Source of the DNA: Parvularculaceae bacterium
GTDB taxonomy: Bacteria; Pseudomonadota; Alphaproteobacteria; Caulobacterales; Parvularculaceae
DNA length: 44,872 bases
Assembly: GCA_021776435.1 (NCBI GenBank)
Contig: JAJFFW010000088.1
Location: 1 to 44,872 of the forward strand
Direction: 5' to 3'
Within the stretch, counting starts at the first letter, position 1, and each line of letters opens with the position of its first letter. Positions 7,562-15,274 of the stretch are shown here, in pieces. A model generated the notes under the pieces. It made no database searches. It was not told the DNA's origin and saw only the letters and a program-made list of their open reading frames with translations. Position numbers and translations under genes: made by a program.

Positions 7562-8587
7562 ATGTTTCGAATTTTCATCTCCATTATTGCTGGTTTTTTG
7601 CTGATCAGCGCCGCGCAGGCGCAAGACGCGCCACAGGTGCCGCCCTATAAAGCAGCGGAGTTCTCCGCTGAGTTTCCATATGAATCAAAGTTTATCGACG
7701 TGCGCGGCTCAAAGATACACTATATCGACGAAGGCGAGGGTGACACCTTTTTGTTTCTCCATGGGAATCCGACATCGAGTTATCTGTGGCGTAATGTCAT
7801 GCGTTATGTGAAACCGCATGGTCGAATTGTTGCTGTCGATAATATTGGCTTCGGTAAATCTGATAAACCGGATGTAGACTATACCCTACAAACCCATATC
7901 GAATATACAAATGCTTTTATCGACGAGCTTGGACTTAAAAATGTTATTCTTGTGGTCCATGATTGGGGGTCGGCGCTAGGTCTCAATTATGCCGCCACAC
8001 ATTCCCGCAATGTTAAAGGCATTGTTATGATGGAGGCGCTTATACCACCGACATTTCCAGCGGAATCAGTAGATATTTTCGGTCCAGCGGCGGATATGTT
8101 TCGCAGTTTCAGAGATCCAGAAATGGGCCGTGAGCTGATTATCAATCAAAACGTCTTTATTGAACAGTTTTTGGGGAATGCCGCCGTTACGCGATCTATG
8201 CCTGACGAGGTTGTCGATGTTTATCGCGAGCCGTTTCTCGAGCCATCAGCCCGCGAGCCGATATACGTTTGGCCGCGTGAGCTCCCAATTGGCGGCATCC
8301 CTGCGCGAAATGTTGAAGTTTTTGAGCGTTATGGCAAATGGTTGAAAAAATCCCGCACGCCAAAACTTCTACAATATGTTTCGCCTGGCGGCTTGGTTTC
8401 GCCTGATCGCGCTGATTGGGCCGCAAATAATTTTCGCAATATTGAAACGCAATTCGTCGGTTATGGTGCCCATTTCATTCAGGAAGACAATCCGCAAGCG
8501 ATCGGTCGCGGCATTGTCGATTGGCACCGGCGTAACTTCAAGCGAAAACGCGACTGTTCCTTTCTATCTAAATGCGGGCCAGGATAG
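7562..8587 (+). CDS. Exported haloalkane dehalogenase (HLD-II type)
   Basis: An alpha/beta hydrolase predicted to cleave carbon-halogen bonds, giving alcohol, halide and a proton. It has 341 residues starting at ATG 7562 (AAAAGGA upstream), with a signal peptide likely cut after AQA (residue 20). Motifs match DhaA/LinB-type enzymes. HGNPTSSYLWRN gives oxyanion/halide Asn69. HDWGSALG gives nucleophile Asp134 and halide-binding Trp135. The acid Glu158 lies in MMEAL, and the base His304 in GAHFIQEDNP. Spacing from nucleophile to acid is 24, as in DhaA. REPFLEPSAREP and WPRELPI are also family signatures. Odd points are the export signal and a Lys/Arg/Cys-rich 15-residue tail after the usual end. 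The substrate cannot be read from sequence. Confidence 0.88.
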   Translation: MFRIFISIIAGFLLISAAQAQDAPQVPPYKAAEFSAEFPYESKFIDVRGSKIHYIDEGEGDTFLFLHGNPTSSYLWRNVMRYVKPHGRIVAVDNIGFGKSDKPDVDYTLQTHIEYTNAFIDELGLKNVILVVHDWGSALGLNYAATHSRNVKGIVMMEALIPPTFPAESVDIFGPAADMFRSFRDPEMGRELIINQNVFIEQFLGNAAVTRSMPDEVVDVYREPFLEPSAREPIYVWPRELPIGGIPARNVEVFERYGKWLKKSRTPKLLQYVSPGGLVSPDRADWAANNFRNIETQFVGYGAHFIQEDNPQAIGRGIVDWHRRNFKRKRDCSFLSKCGPG

Positions 8588-8637
8588 CCTAAACTTCATT
8601 AGGCCTTTCAATTCACTACACAGCGAGGAAAATCTTG

Positions 8638-9627
8638 ATGCGAATATTTTTGATTCTGGTTATCGTCACTGGGGTATTTGCAGCATTGTGGTTCGGCGGC
8701 AGAGAAGCCCGCTTTTATTTTGGCCCCTCAGAACGATTGCTTTCGAAAACAGGGTATAACCTCAGCAATTTGGGCGCCAACCAATCGATCTCACAGTATC
8801 GCTTTGCACCTATGTATCCGTTCTGGAGTGATGGCGCGGAAAAGAGCAGATCAATTTATATCCCGCCGAGCGCCAAGATAGACACATCAAATCAGGATCG
8901 TTGGAATTTTCCGATTGGAACGCGCATCTGGAAAAATTTCGAACGCGATAATGTCTTGGTGGAAACACGAATGTTATACAAATATGGGACGCGACCCTGG
9001 GATTGGGATATGGCGGTTTATCTCTGGCGAGATGATTTCACTGACGCTGATAAACTCGCGACCGGTAAGGCAGATGCGCATGGAACAGAACATGATATTC
9101 CATCACCTTCGCTATGCATTACATGTCATGGATCTGGTGAGCAGCGGAGACCGCTTGGAATAACCGCCATCCAATTGCCATACGAACATGGCTCCTTGCT
9201 ATCGCTGACACAGCTGGAAAACGAGGAACGCTTAACAAAACCACTCGCGTCAGCCCCCCAAATTCCAGGCGATGACGTCACACAAAAGGCGCTCGGTTAT
9301 CTCGACACGAATTGCGGCAGTTGTCACTCAGACGGATCAACGTTCGTCTCGAAGGACATTCCCTTGCGGCTCAATTTGACGATAGAGTCTTTGGGCTCAA
9401 TTGAAGAAACAAATGCCTATAAAACTACGATAAATAAGGTGCCTAATTTCAAAGGCCTCGATACGGATGTTTACATCAGCCCTGGTAGTCCGGAAAAGAG
9501 CTTTCTATACAAACGGCTGACAACCCGGGGCGACATCTGGCAAATGCCACCTCTCTCAACCGAAACAGTCGATGATGAAGGCGCTCAAGTGATCCGGGAA
9601 TGGATAGAAAGTATGTTGGCGAATTAA
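8638..9627 (+). CDS. SO2930-type di-heme c-type cytochrome
   Basis: A 329-residue exported protein starting at ATG 8638 (GAGGAA seven bases upstream). An N-terminal hydrophobic segment (MRIFLILVIVTGVFAALWF) acts as signal or anchor. Two CxxCH heme sites are present: CITCH near residue 160 and CGSCH near residue 229. The stretches YPFWSDGAEKSRSIYIPP, WNFPIGTRIWKNF, VETRMLYKYG and YLDTNCGSCH fit the SO2930 family. The C-terminal part (SPGSPEKSFLYKRL...MPPLS) is the usual cytochrome c-like closing piece. It is expected to pass electrons in the periplasm; the partner is unknown. It is 50 bases downstream of the dehalogenase and probably co-transcribed. Confidence 0.83.
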   Translation: MRIFLILVIVTGVFAALWFGGREARFYFGPSERLLSKTGYNLSNLGANQSISQYRFAPMYPFWSDGAEKSRSIYIPPSAKIDTSNQDRWNFPIGTRIWKNFERDNVLVETRMLYKYGTRPWDWDMAVYLWRDDFTDADKLATGKADAHGTEHDIPSPSLCITCHGSGEQRRPLGITAIQLPYEHGSLLSLTQLENEERLTKPLASAPQIPGDDVTQKALGYLDTNCGSCHSDGSTFVSKDIPLRLNLTIESLGSIEETNAYKTTINKVPNFKGLDTDVYISPGSPEKSFLYKRLTTRGDIWQMPPLSTETVDDEGAQVIREWIESMLAN

Positions 9628-9776
9628 AGTTCGGAGTGAAGGGAAAAACCAGGTTACGACACAGAGCTCTATTTATCCATGACTGTCGTGTTTGGATGGC
9701 TAGGGTTTGAACCCAATTTAGCTGGTTGATTTGTTTATGCAAAGCGTGATTCACGCACCCCTTTAGGGAGGCGTAG

Positions 9777-10196
9777 ATGGCGCGATTTGATCTGAGTGAT
9801 GAAGAATGGGCGGTGATTGAGCCATTGTTGCCGAAACAAAGCCGTGGACCACAACGTAAAAATGACCGCCGTGTGCTGAATGGCATTTTCTATATTCTGC
9901 GAACTGGTGCGCCATGGCGCGATTTACCGGTGCGTTATGGCCCGCGCACAACCGTTTACAATCGCTATGTGCGATGGGGTCGGCGTGGCGTCTGGAAAGG
10001 TATCTTTGATGGGCTCGCAAAAGAATGCGATGACGCGCTCATCTTCATAGACGCCTCCATTGTTAAAGCCCATCGCTCCGCATCCGGGGCAAAAGGGGGG
10101 AAGAAGCGCAAGCGATCGGGCGCTCGCGCGGCGGCAGGACCAGCAAAATACACGCATTGGCCGATCATTGCGGCAGACCGGTCGCCATCGCCCTGA
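9777..10196 (+). CDS. IS5-family transposase, first frame (orfA)
   Basis: The 139-residue N-terminal half of the DDE transposase. ARFDLSDEEWAVIEPLLPK and RRVLNGIFYILRTGAPWRDLP form the IS5 N-terminal domain (DUF4096). IFIDASIVKAHRSASGAKGG carries the first catalytic Asp. After about residue 108 the frame becomes unrelated (KKRKRSGARAAAG), while the -1 frame continues the family sequence. The switch lies at the A4G6 tract, 10091-10100. This is either programmed -1 frameshifting, as used by several IS elements, or a disabling mutation. Confidence 0.85.
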   Translation: MARFDLSDEEWAVIEPLLPKQSRGPQRKNDRRVLNGIFYILRTGAPWRDLPVRYGPRTTVYNRYVRWGRRGVWKGIFDGLAKECDDALIFIDASIVKAHRSASGAKGGKKRKRSGARAAAGPAKYTHWPIIAADRSPSP

Positions 10197-10528
10197 CGCC
10201 CGGCAATGTAGCCGATATCACCATGGCCAAGCTGATCATGGATGCGGTCGCCGCCCCCAAACGCTTGCTGGCCGACAAAGCTTATGATGCGGAACATTTT
10301 CGAAACTATCTTCACAGCCGTAATATTGATGCCGTCATTCCCTCTACCGCTTCAAGGACAGTCCCATATCCTCTCGACAAACAGGCCTATAAACGGCGTA
10401 ACATCGTCGAACGGTTCTTTTGCAAGCTCAAAAACTGGCGGCGCGTCGCAACACGATATGATCGACTTGCTCGAAACTACATGTCAGCAATCGCCCTCGC
10501 AGCAATCATTATCGAGTGGGCAATATGA
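10091..10528 (+). CDS. IS5-family transposase, second frame (orfB)
   Basis: The C-terminal half of the transposase, read in the -1 frame from the A4G6 tract. EEAQAIGRSRGGRTSKIHAL is the normal continuation of orfA. LTPGNVADI, LLADKAYDAEHFRNYL (second Asp) and YKRRNIVERFFCKLKNWRRVATRYDR (catalytic Glu and the Y-R-K signature) complete the DDE domain. A start-bearing frame exists only from 10157, so production probably depends on frameshifting with orfA. All catalytic residues remain, so a fused product could be active. Confidence 0.82.
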   Translation, partial: KRGEEAQAIGRSRGGRTSKIHALADHCGRPVAIALTPGNVADITMAKLIMDAVAAPKRLLADKAYDAEHFRNYLHSRNIDAVIPSTASRTVPYPLDKQAYKRRNIVERFFCKLKNWRRVATRYDRLARNYMSAIALAAIIIEWAI

Positions 10529-10611
10529 GTCCCCTACCTAACAGTATTGCCATTTCCTTATCTGTCATAACCGTCTAAAATCCGCACCAATTCACAACTA
10601 AGGACTACGAA

Positions 10612-11046
10612 ATGAAATACATGGTTATGCTTTTTTTCTGTTTTTATTCACTACAGGGTTATGCAAGTGAAACGGCTGAATTGACGTCCGCAGAATTGAA
10701 AAGTAAAGTTGTAGAAATTAATAATGCACAAAATAAAGTAATGATGCTCGGTTCTACGACGGCAGATGTTGATGTTTTATTTTCTTTGTATACAGAAGAT
10801 TTTGTTTACATACATGAGATATACGGCGGCACATATACAAGAGAACATCTATATAACAACACCGTGAAATATTTGAAAAAGGGCGGCTACAAAAGAGTTG
10901 ACGACAGATATAAGATTATTCGCATGATACCTGGACTAAATGCGGTTGCTGTTGAACGACTTGAAACAGATGACGGCGCAAAGCACCTCGCAGTATTTGA
11001 GTTTGAAGGTTCAAAAGTCAAAAAAATTACAGAATACTGGGAATGA
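10612..11046 (+). CDS. Secreted SnoaL/NTF2-like protein
   Basis: A 144-residue protein with a signal peptide (MKYMVMLFFCFYSLQGYASE) and an NTF2-like fold pattern. A helical start is followed by DVDVLFSLYTEDFVYIHEIYGG, then GLNAVAVERLE and a closing strand pair KHLAVFEFEGSKVKKITEYWE. Such domains bind small ligands or catalyse simple isomerisations; no activity can be assigned. AAGGA lies eight bases before the ATG. Base composition is much richer in A and T than the rest of the window, and it sits just after an insertion sequence, both consistent with lateral acquisition. Confidence 0.7.
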   Translation: MKYMVMLFFCFYSLQGYASETAELTSAELKSKVVEINNAQNKVMMLGSTTADVDVLFSLYTEDFVYIHEIYGGTYTREHLYNNTVKYLKKGGYKRVDDRYKIIRMIPGLNAVAVERLETDDGAKHLAVFEFEGSKVKKITEYWE

Positions 11047-11213
11047 CTTCGCATCAAAAGCCTGCAGGAATGTACGAGTCTGTGAGACACCTTTAGTATT
11101 TGAAAATCAAAGGAGGTTTCGGAATGGATCAGATGGAGCGTGAGGTTCAGCGGCGGAGGCCATGATCGCCAAGCGCAAGCCCTTGGAAGGCGACGACGAT
11201 TCGTAGAGCGTCT

Positions 11214-12092
11214 TCATGCTGCAAGCTCACCTCTAAAGAGCGACGCCTTTTTCTTAAGTCTGTCGCGCATGAATGTCATAAGTGCACGCACGCGAGCGGT
11301 GCCGCGCAGATCTTCGTGCGTCAAAATCCACAAATCCCTGCCGCGCAGGGCTTTGGCGGGTGGAACGCGTATGACTCGTGGGTCCGGGTCGCCAATGAAA
11401 CACGATAACATTGTCATGCCCATTCCGTGTGCGGCCATATGCAACTGGGCCAGATCGTTAAAGGCGTGGTGTTTGATTTGCGCCTCCCGTTCGGAACTCT
11501 CCTGAATCCAGCTGGGGTGGCGGCTACGATCTTTCCAACCAATCCAGTGTCGGTCGCATGAGTCTGGATGATCCGCCAAATATTGTGCACTTGCATAGAT
11601 CGACTTTGCAGAATTAACAACTCGTACACCAACTAAACTTTCAGGTGGATTATTTGAGAACCGAAAAGCGACATCCGCCTCGCGTTTCGACAAATCTCTG
11701 AGTTCGCTCGTAAAACCTAAATTTAATCGGATACTCGGATAAGCCTCCGCAAAAGCGGCGATCTCCGGCGCAAGAAAAGTATGGAAAAAGCTGCCAGGCA
11801 TCGTGATCCGAATATCACCTTCCAAATTCGCATCTTTGCCAATCACAGCCCGTTCGGCGGCCGCAAGTTCCTCTTCCATACGTTCGGCGACATCACAGAT
11901 GCGCACGCCGTAAGGCGTACATACTTGGCCAGTAGGCGATTTCTCAAATAGCGCCACGCCCAACGAAGCCTCATAGGCGGCAAGTCGCCGGTTGATGGTC
12001 GAATAATTGACGCTAAGCGCGCGTGCTGCCGCTGCGACAGATCCGTTCCGGCGCACCGCCAGTACGATTCGCAAATTATCCCAACTAACCAT
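11214..12092 (-). CDS. LysR-family transcriptional regulator
   Basis: A 292-residue regulator starting at ATG 12092 (MVSWDNLRIV); the in-frame TTG at 12107 lies inside an inverted repeat and is less likely. The N-terminal HTH reads RIVLAVRRNGSVAAAARAL, then NYSTINRRLAAYEASLG and VALFEK. The ligand-binding domain begins GDIRITMPGSFFHTFLAPE and is close in layout to the LysR protein at 2472. It is divergent from the SDR gene at 12346, separated by 253 bases, and presumably controls the SDR-SRPBCC-DUF427-DUF1330 run. The effector is unknown. Confidence 0.9.
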   Translation of the reverse strand: MVSWDNLRIVLAVRRNGSVAAAARALSVNYSTINRRLAAYEASLGVALFEKSPTGQVCTPYGVRICDVAERMEEELAAAERAVIGKDANLEGDIRITMPGSFFHTFLAPEIAAFAEAYPSIRLNLGFTSELRDLSKREADVAFRFSNNPPESLVGVRVVNSAKSIYASAQYLADHPDSCDRHWIGWKDRSRHPSWIQESSEREAQIKHHAFNDLAQLHMAAHGMGMTMLSCFIGDPDPRVIRVPPAKALRGRDLWILTHEDLRGTARVRALMTFMRDRLKKKASLFRGELAA

Positions 12093-12098
12093 AGTGCT

Positions 12099-12123
12099 TT
12101 TTTGCAATATTGATTTGCAAAAA
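12099..12123. promoter_or_regulatory. Inverted repeat upstream of the second LysR gene
   Basis: Arms TTTTTGCAA (12099-12107) and TTGCAAAAA (12115-12123) are perfect over 9 bp with a 7-base spacer. They lie immediately upstream of the LysR start in the divergent region. The size and AT-rich dyad form suit a LysR-type binding site. Function is inferred. Confidence 0.4.
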
Positions 12124-12181
12124 TCAAGACTCCCCAGCGCAAAGGCGAACCCCTATCTCTGCTAAACAAGTTTCAGACACC

Positions 12182-12303
12182 ATGAGGAATGCTGCGAAGT
12201 TCCATCAGTTTAACAACACAACCGTGTTCCACGAACGCGTGAAGGAATTCTGCAGTCCCGCCATGGCCGACTAGGAAATCATCAACACCAATTATGTATC
12301 CGA
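12182..12303 (+). pseudogene. Short open stretch with one internal stop, unidentified
   Basis: An ATG at 12182 opens a 30-codon frame (MRNAAKFHQFNNTTVFHERV...). It meets TAG, then continues in frame with EIINTNYVSE to a second stop. The composition looks protein-like and may be a decayed gene end or a leader peptide. I cannot name a family. It lies between the divergent LysR and SDR genes. Confidence 0.15.
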
Positions 12304-12345
12304 GTAAGCAGCTGCGAACGCTAGCGCCACAATGAGCAGGTAATC

Positions 12346-13098
12346 ATGAACCGTTTCGAAGACAAAGTCGCCGTCGTCACTGGCGGCGCCTCCGGCATTG
12401 GTAAGGCGATCACCGATCGCCTAATCCAGGAAGGCGCAAAAGGCGTTGTAGTGATTGGACGCACCGCTGAAACCAATGCGGACATCGCGCGTACGCATGG
12501 CGATCGGGTCCGGATCGTACAAGGCGACGTACGTGACAGGAAAATACATGAGTTCGCCGCTATGGCGGCAATTGAGGCATATGGAAGAATTGATGTTTAT
12601 GTGCCCAACGCTGCGGTCGGATATGTTCGACCTTTCGAGACGCTTGAAGAAGCCGAATTCGACGAAGTGTTGGGCTGCGATTACAAGGCTGTCGTCTTTG
12701 GCGCACAGGCGACAATTCCACATATGAATGATGGCGCCGCAATCGTTTTGATTTCTTCAATTGCCGGATTTAAGGGCATGGCGGGCATGACGGTCTATTC
12801 AGGCGCCAAAGCCGCTATTCGTCAGTTGGCGAGAACGCTTTCGGTCGAGCTCGCGCCCCGCAATATCAGGACAAATGTTCTAAGCCCGGGAGCGGTTGAA
12901 ACGCCGGCATGGGGCAAACTCGGCCCCTCACGCCAGGAATTTGAAGAGTCCATGCAGCCAATGATTGAAACAACGCCGCTGAATCGTGCGGCACGCCCTG
13001 GGGAAATGGCGTCCATTGTCGCGTTTCTTGCGTCTGACGATGCCTCCTTCGTTACCGGCGAAGAGATTGTCGCCGATGGAGGACTGACACAAACTTGA
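12346..13098 (+). CDS. Short-chain dehydrogenase/reductase (SDR)
   Basis: A 250-residue classical SDR, the usual full length. TGGASGIG at residues 12-19 binds NAD(P). The NAG motif is varied to NAA (PNAAVGYV). The catalytic Ser is in LISSIAG, and Tyr/Lys are in YSGAKAA. LSPGAVETP and the end FLASDDASFVTGEEIVADGG are classic. An oxidoreductase acting on a hydroxyl or keto group; the substrate is not deducible. It is first in a run of four same-strand genes controlled from the divergent LysR region. Confidence 0.92.
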   Translation: MNRFEDKVAVVTGGASGIGKAITDRLIQEGAKGVVVIGRTAETNADIARTHGDRVRIVQGDVRDRKIHEFAAMAAIEAYGRIDVYVPNAAVGYVRPFETLEEAEFDEVLGCDYKAVVFGAQATIPHMNDGAAIVLISSIAGFKGMAGMTVYSGAKAAIRQLARTLSVELAPRNIRTNVLSPGAVETPAWGKLGPSRQEFEESMQPMIETTPLNRAARPGEMASIVAFLASDDASFVTGEEIVADGGLTQT

Positions 13099-13182
13099 TT
13101 CGCAAACACAGACTGCCAATGAAGGAATTGCATGCAAAATGCGAGATCAAACAATTTAGAGAAAAGATGTGGAGATCAAATA

Positions 13183-13665
13183 ATGCCAAAAGTAGTAGTA
13201 TCCCGTATAATTTCGGCGCCTCAACAGGCCATCTGGAACACATGGTCGGATTTTGGAAATATCGACAAATTCCACCCCGCGGTAAAGACGTCGACCATTA
13301 TCGGTAGTCCGAAGGATGGAAAGGGCGCAATGCGCCAATGCGAATTTTATGATGGTTCGTCAATTAAAGAACGCATAACGGTTCACAACCCTCTGTCCGC
13401 AATTGGATGGATGCTGACGACCCCGCCTGGCCCCATAAAAAGAGGCGATGCGCTGGTTGAACTGCAACCGCGCGGTCCATCGGAAACGATTGCGACGTTC
13501 ACTTTAACTTTCACCATGAAGATGGGGCCAGTTGGTTGGTTGCTTGGCAATCTCGTTGTCAAAAGAGTCATGAAAAAAACGCTCAATCAATTGTTGCAAG
13601 GCCTCGACGATCATTTGAGAACTGGCCAGCGGGTCGGTAAAGATGGTTTGCTGCAGGCGGCCTGA
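13183..13665 (+). CDS. SRPBCC (START-like) family protein
   Basis: A 160-residue protein with a helix-grip fold. SRIISAPQQAIWNTWSDFGNIDKFHP is the SRPBCC opening, and GKGAMRQCEFYDGSSIKERITVHN follows. The ATG at 13183 was chosen over an upstream in-frame ATG at 13132 because GGAGAT (13171-13176) precedes it at good spacing. It is probably a paralogue of the protein at 979-1470. A ligand-binding or cyclase-like role is possible; none is proven. Confidence 0.83.
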   Translation: MPKVVVSRIISAPQQAIWNTWSDFGNIDKFHPAVKTSTIIGSPKDGKGAMRQCEFYDGSSIKERITVHNPLSAIGWMLTTPPGPIKRGDALVELQPRGPSETIATFTLTFTMKMGPVGWLLGNLVVKRVMKKTLNQLLQGLDDHLRTGQRVGKDGLLQAA

Positions 13666-13735
13666 TCAAAGCCCGCTCCGGCCTTCTGGAAATCTTCTAA
13701 ACACAACTCAATTTGTTGACTGTGAGAGCTCATAT

Positions 13736-14575
13736 ATGTCTGACGTTGGTGATATTGCCTTGCGGCCGAGCGGTAGTTCGGTTCCGTTCGGCCGGCAGGA
13801 GATTGTCCTTTTTCCTTCGCCAAAGCGAATAACAGCGCAACTGAATAGCAAAACATTTGCCGATAGCCGCGATGTCATCGTTCTTCACGAAAAGGGGTAC
13901 CGTCCGGTTTGGTATTTTCCTCGTGCAGACGTCGATATGGCGCTTCTTTCTCCGTATGCTCAAACGTCGCATTGTCCACGCAAGGGCGATGCGGCGTACT
14001 ACGGTGAAAAAAGTTCTACAGAGGACGCCGGACCGATCGCATGGTCTTACGAAGATCCCTTACGGAACATTGAAGAAATACGAGACCGCATCGCATTTTA
14101 CTTTGATCGCATCGACGATTGGCGAGAAGATGGCGAAATAGTCCGGGGTTCTGTGCCTGACCCGTTCGTCCGGATTGACGTTCGTTCTGTCTCGGATGTT
14201 GTCGAAGTCTTGGTTGGCGGAGAGCTCATTGCAAAATCGATCGCGGCGAAAATGCTTTATGAAACTGGCCTGACGTCGCGCATTTACATCCCACCCAAAG
14301 ACGTAAAAACGAGATATCTGATACGTTCCGACACAGCAACGTATTGCATTTATAAGGGCGCTGCGTCCTACGCACATGTCGAAGTTGGTAACGATCCGAT
14401 TAAAGATGCGGCGTGGCGTTACCGTGATCCAAAGCCGGAAAGCGTTCAGATCAAAGATCATTGGTGCTTTTGGCTTGAAAAAGTTGACGAAATCCGCATC
14501 GGCGGCAGACTGGTCGCAAAACCAGAAACCGTCCCCAAGCACTACAATAAAAGCTCTGAAACAACGCCGATCTAA
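13736..14575 (+). CDS. Tandem DUF427 protein
   Basis: A 279-residue cytosolic protein with two DUF427 domains. In repeat 1, PVWYFPRADVDMALL, GDAAYYG, IAWSYEDPL and IAFYFDRID are in order. In repeat 2, SRIYIPPKDVKTRYL, TYCIYKGAASYAHVE, AAWRYRDPKPESVQIKDHWCFWLEKVDEI. Both keep the G-x-A-x-Y core and the acidic W-Y/P-D stretch typical of the family, which has no settled biochemical role. The start at 13736 avoids overlap with the SRPBCC gene ending at 13665; GAGAG lies upstream. The N-terminal 30 residues contain no recognised motif. Confidence 0.85.
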   Translation: MSDVGDIALRPSGSSVPFGRQEIVLFPSPKRITAQLNSKTFADSRDVIVLHEKGYRPVWYFPRADVDMALLSPYAQTSHCPRKGDAAYYGEKSSTEDAGPIAWSYEDPLRNIEEIRDRIAFYFDRIDDWREDGEIVRGSVPDPFVRIDVRSVSDVVEVLVGGELIAKSIAAKMLYETGLTSRIYIPPKDVKTRYLIRSDTATYCIYKGAASYAHVEVGNDPIKDAAWRYRDPKPESVQIKDHWCFWLEKVDEIRIGGRLVAKPETVPKHYNKSSETTPI

Positions 14576-14626
14576 CGTACCTCGCGGCGCACATATAATA
14601 GTTCAACAACAGTAAGGAAAACAAAG

Positions 14627-15274
14627 ATGACCGAGTTCACATTTGAAGCGGGAAAAGCTATCGAAATCGCATTCGCTTCGATACGAAAAGGTTTTGAGAT
14701 GCAGATTCAGGATGAATATTTCCCGAAAGCCATGCCCCTAATCCAGGAATATGGCGGACGGCCGATCGGTCGCCTTGCCGTTGAAAGCACGCCGTTTGGC
14801 CACATTCAATGCGACGTGGTCATGTTCTTCGAATGGCCAAGCGTTGATGCTTACACGAAATTTTGCGCTGATGAACGCTTTCAACCTATAAGGGCGATCC
14901 GCGATGAAGCAGCGGCGTATTTGAACAACGGCAATTTCTTCTCGGTCGAGAACACAGTCACCGCTTCACTGGACTCGCAAAAGGTTTACCCTTTATTCGG
15001 TGCGTGGGTTGATGCAAAGCGCGCTGAGAACGTCATGATTTTTCAGCAAAACGTGGCGACGGTACAAGAAGAGATCGGGGTTAGAAACCTTGTAAGATTT
15101 GAGCATTTGGCAAGTTCTCCCGGGCCGTTTAGGCCTGATTTTGTCGGTCTGACCCAGTGGCCCGGCGCCGATGAATTCCAACAGTTCATAATGTCGGAAG
15201 TTTACCGGGAGAATGTTCATCACCGCGACCTTGGCGCCAAGCGGTTCGACCTGTTTGTGACCAAATCCCAATAG
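14627..15274 (+). CDS. Tandem DUF1330-like (dimeric alpha-beta barrel) protein
   Basis: A 215-residue protein without a signal peptide. Half 1 has YFPKAMPLIQEYGGRPIGRLAVEST and VVMFFEWPSVDAYTKFCADERFQPIRAIRDEA, the strand-helix pattern with F.W.S.DA...F..DE. Half 2 has VATVQEEIGVRNLVRFEHL and LTQWPGADEFQQFIMSEVY. It is probably the counterpart of the exported protein at 1592-2365. AAGGAAA precedes the ATG. It is last in the SDR-SRPBCC-DUF427 run. Function unknown; such domains often bind or turn over small aromatic or oxo compounds. Confidence 0.7.
   Translation: MTEFTFEAGKAIEIAFASIRKGFEMQIQDEYFPKAMPLIQEYGGRPIGRLAVESTPFGHIQCDVVMFFEWPSVDAYTKFCADERFQPIRAIRDEAAAYLNNGNFFSVENTVTASLDSQKVYPLFGAWVDAKRAENVMIFQQNVATVQEEIGVRNLVRFEHLASSPGPFRPDFVGLTQWPGADEFQQFIMSEVYRENVHHRDLGAKRFDLFVTKSQ

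Larger units (their letters stand above)
9744..10535 (+). mobile_element. IS5-family (IS427-group-like) insertion sequence
   Basis: A compact element of about 0.8 kb with a two-frame transposase. Edges are approximate: GTGATTCA at 9746-9753 and, inverted, TGAGTCCC at 10526-10533 match at 6 of 8 positions and are the best terminal-repeat candidates. A 2-bp TA duplication is possible but not provable here. The right repeat overlaps the transposase stop. It separates the dehalogenase/cytochrome genes from an AT-rich secreted-protein gene. Confidence 0.8.
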
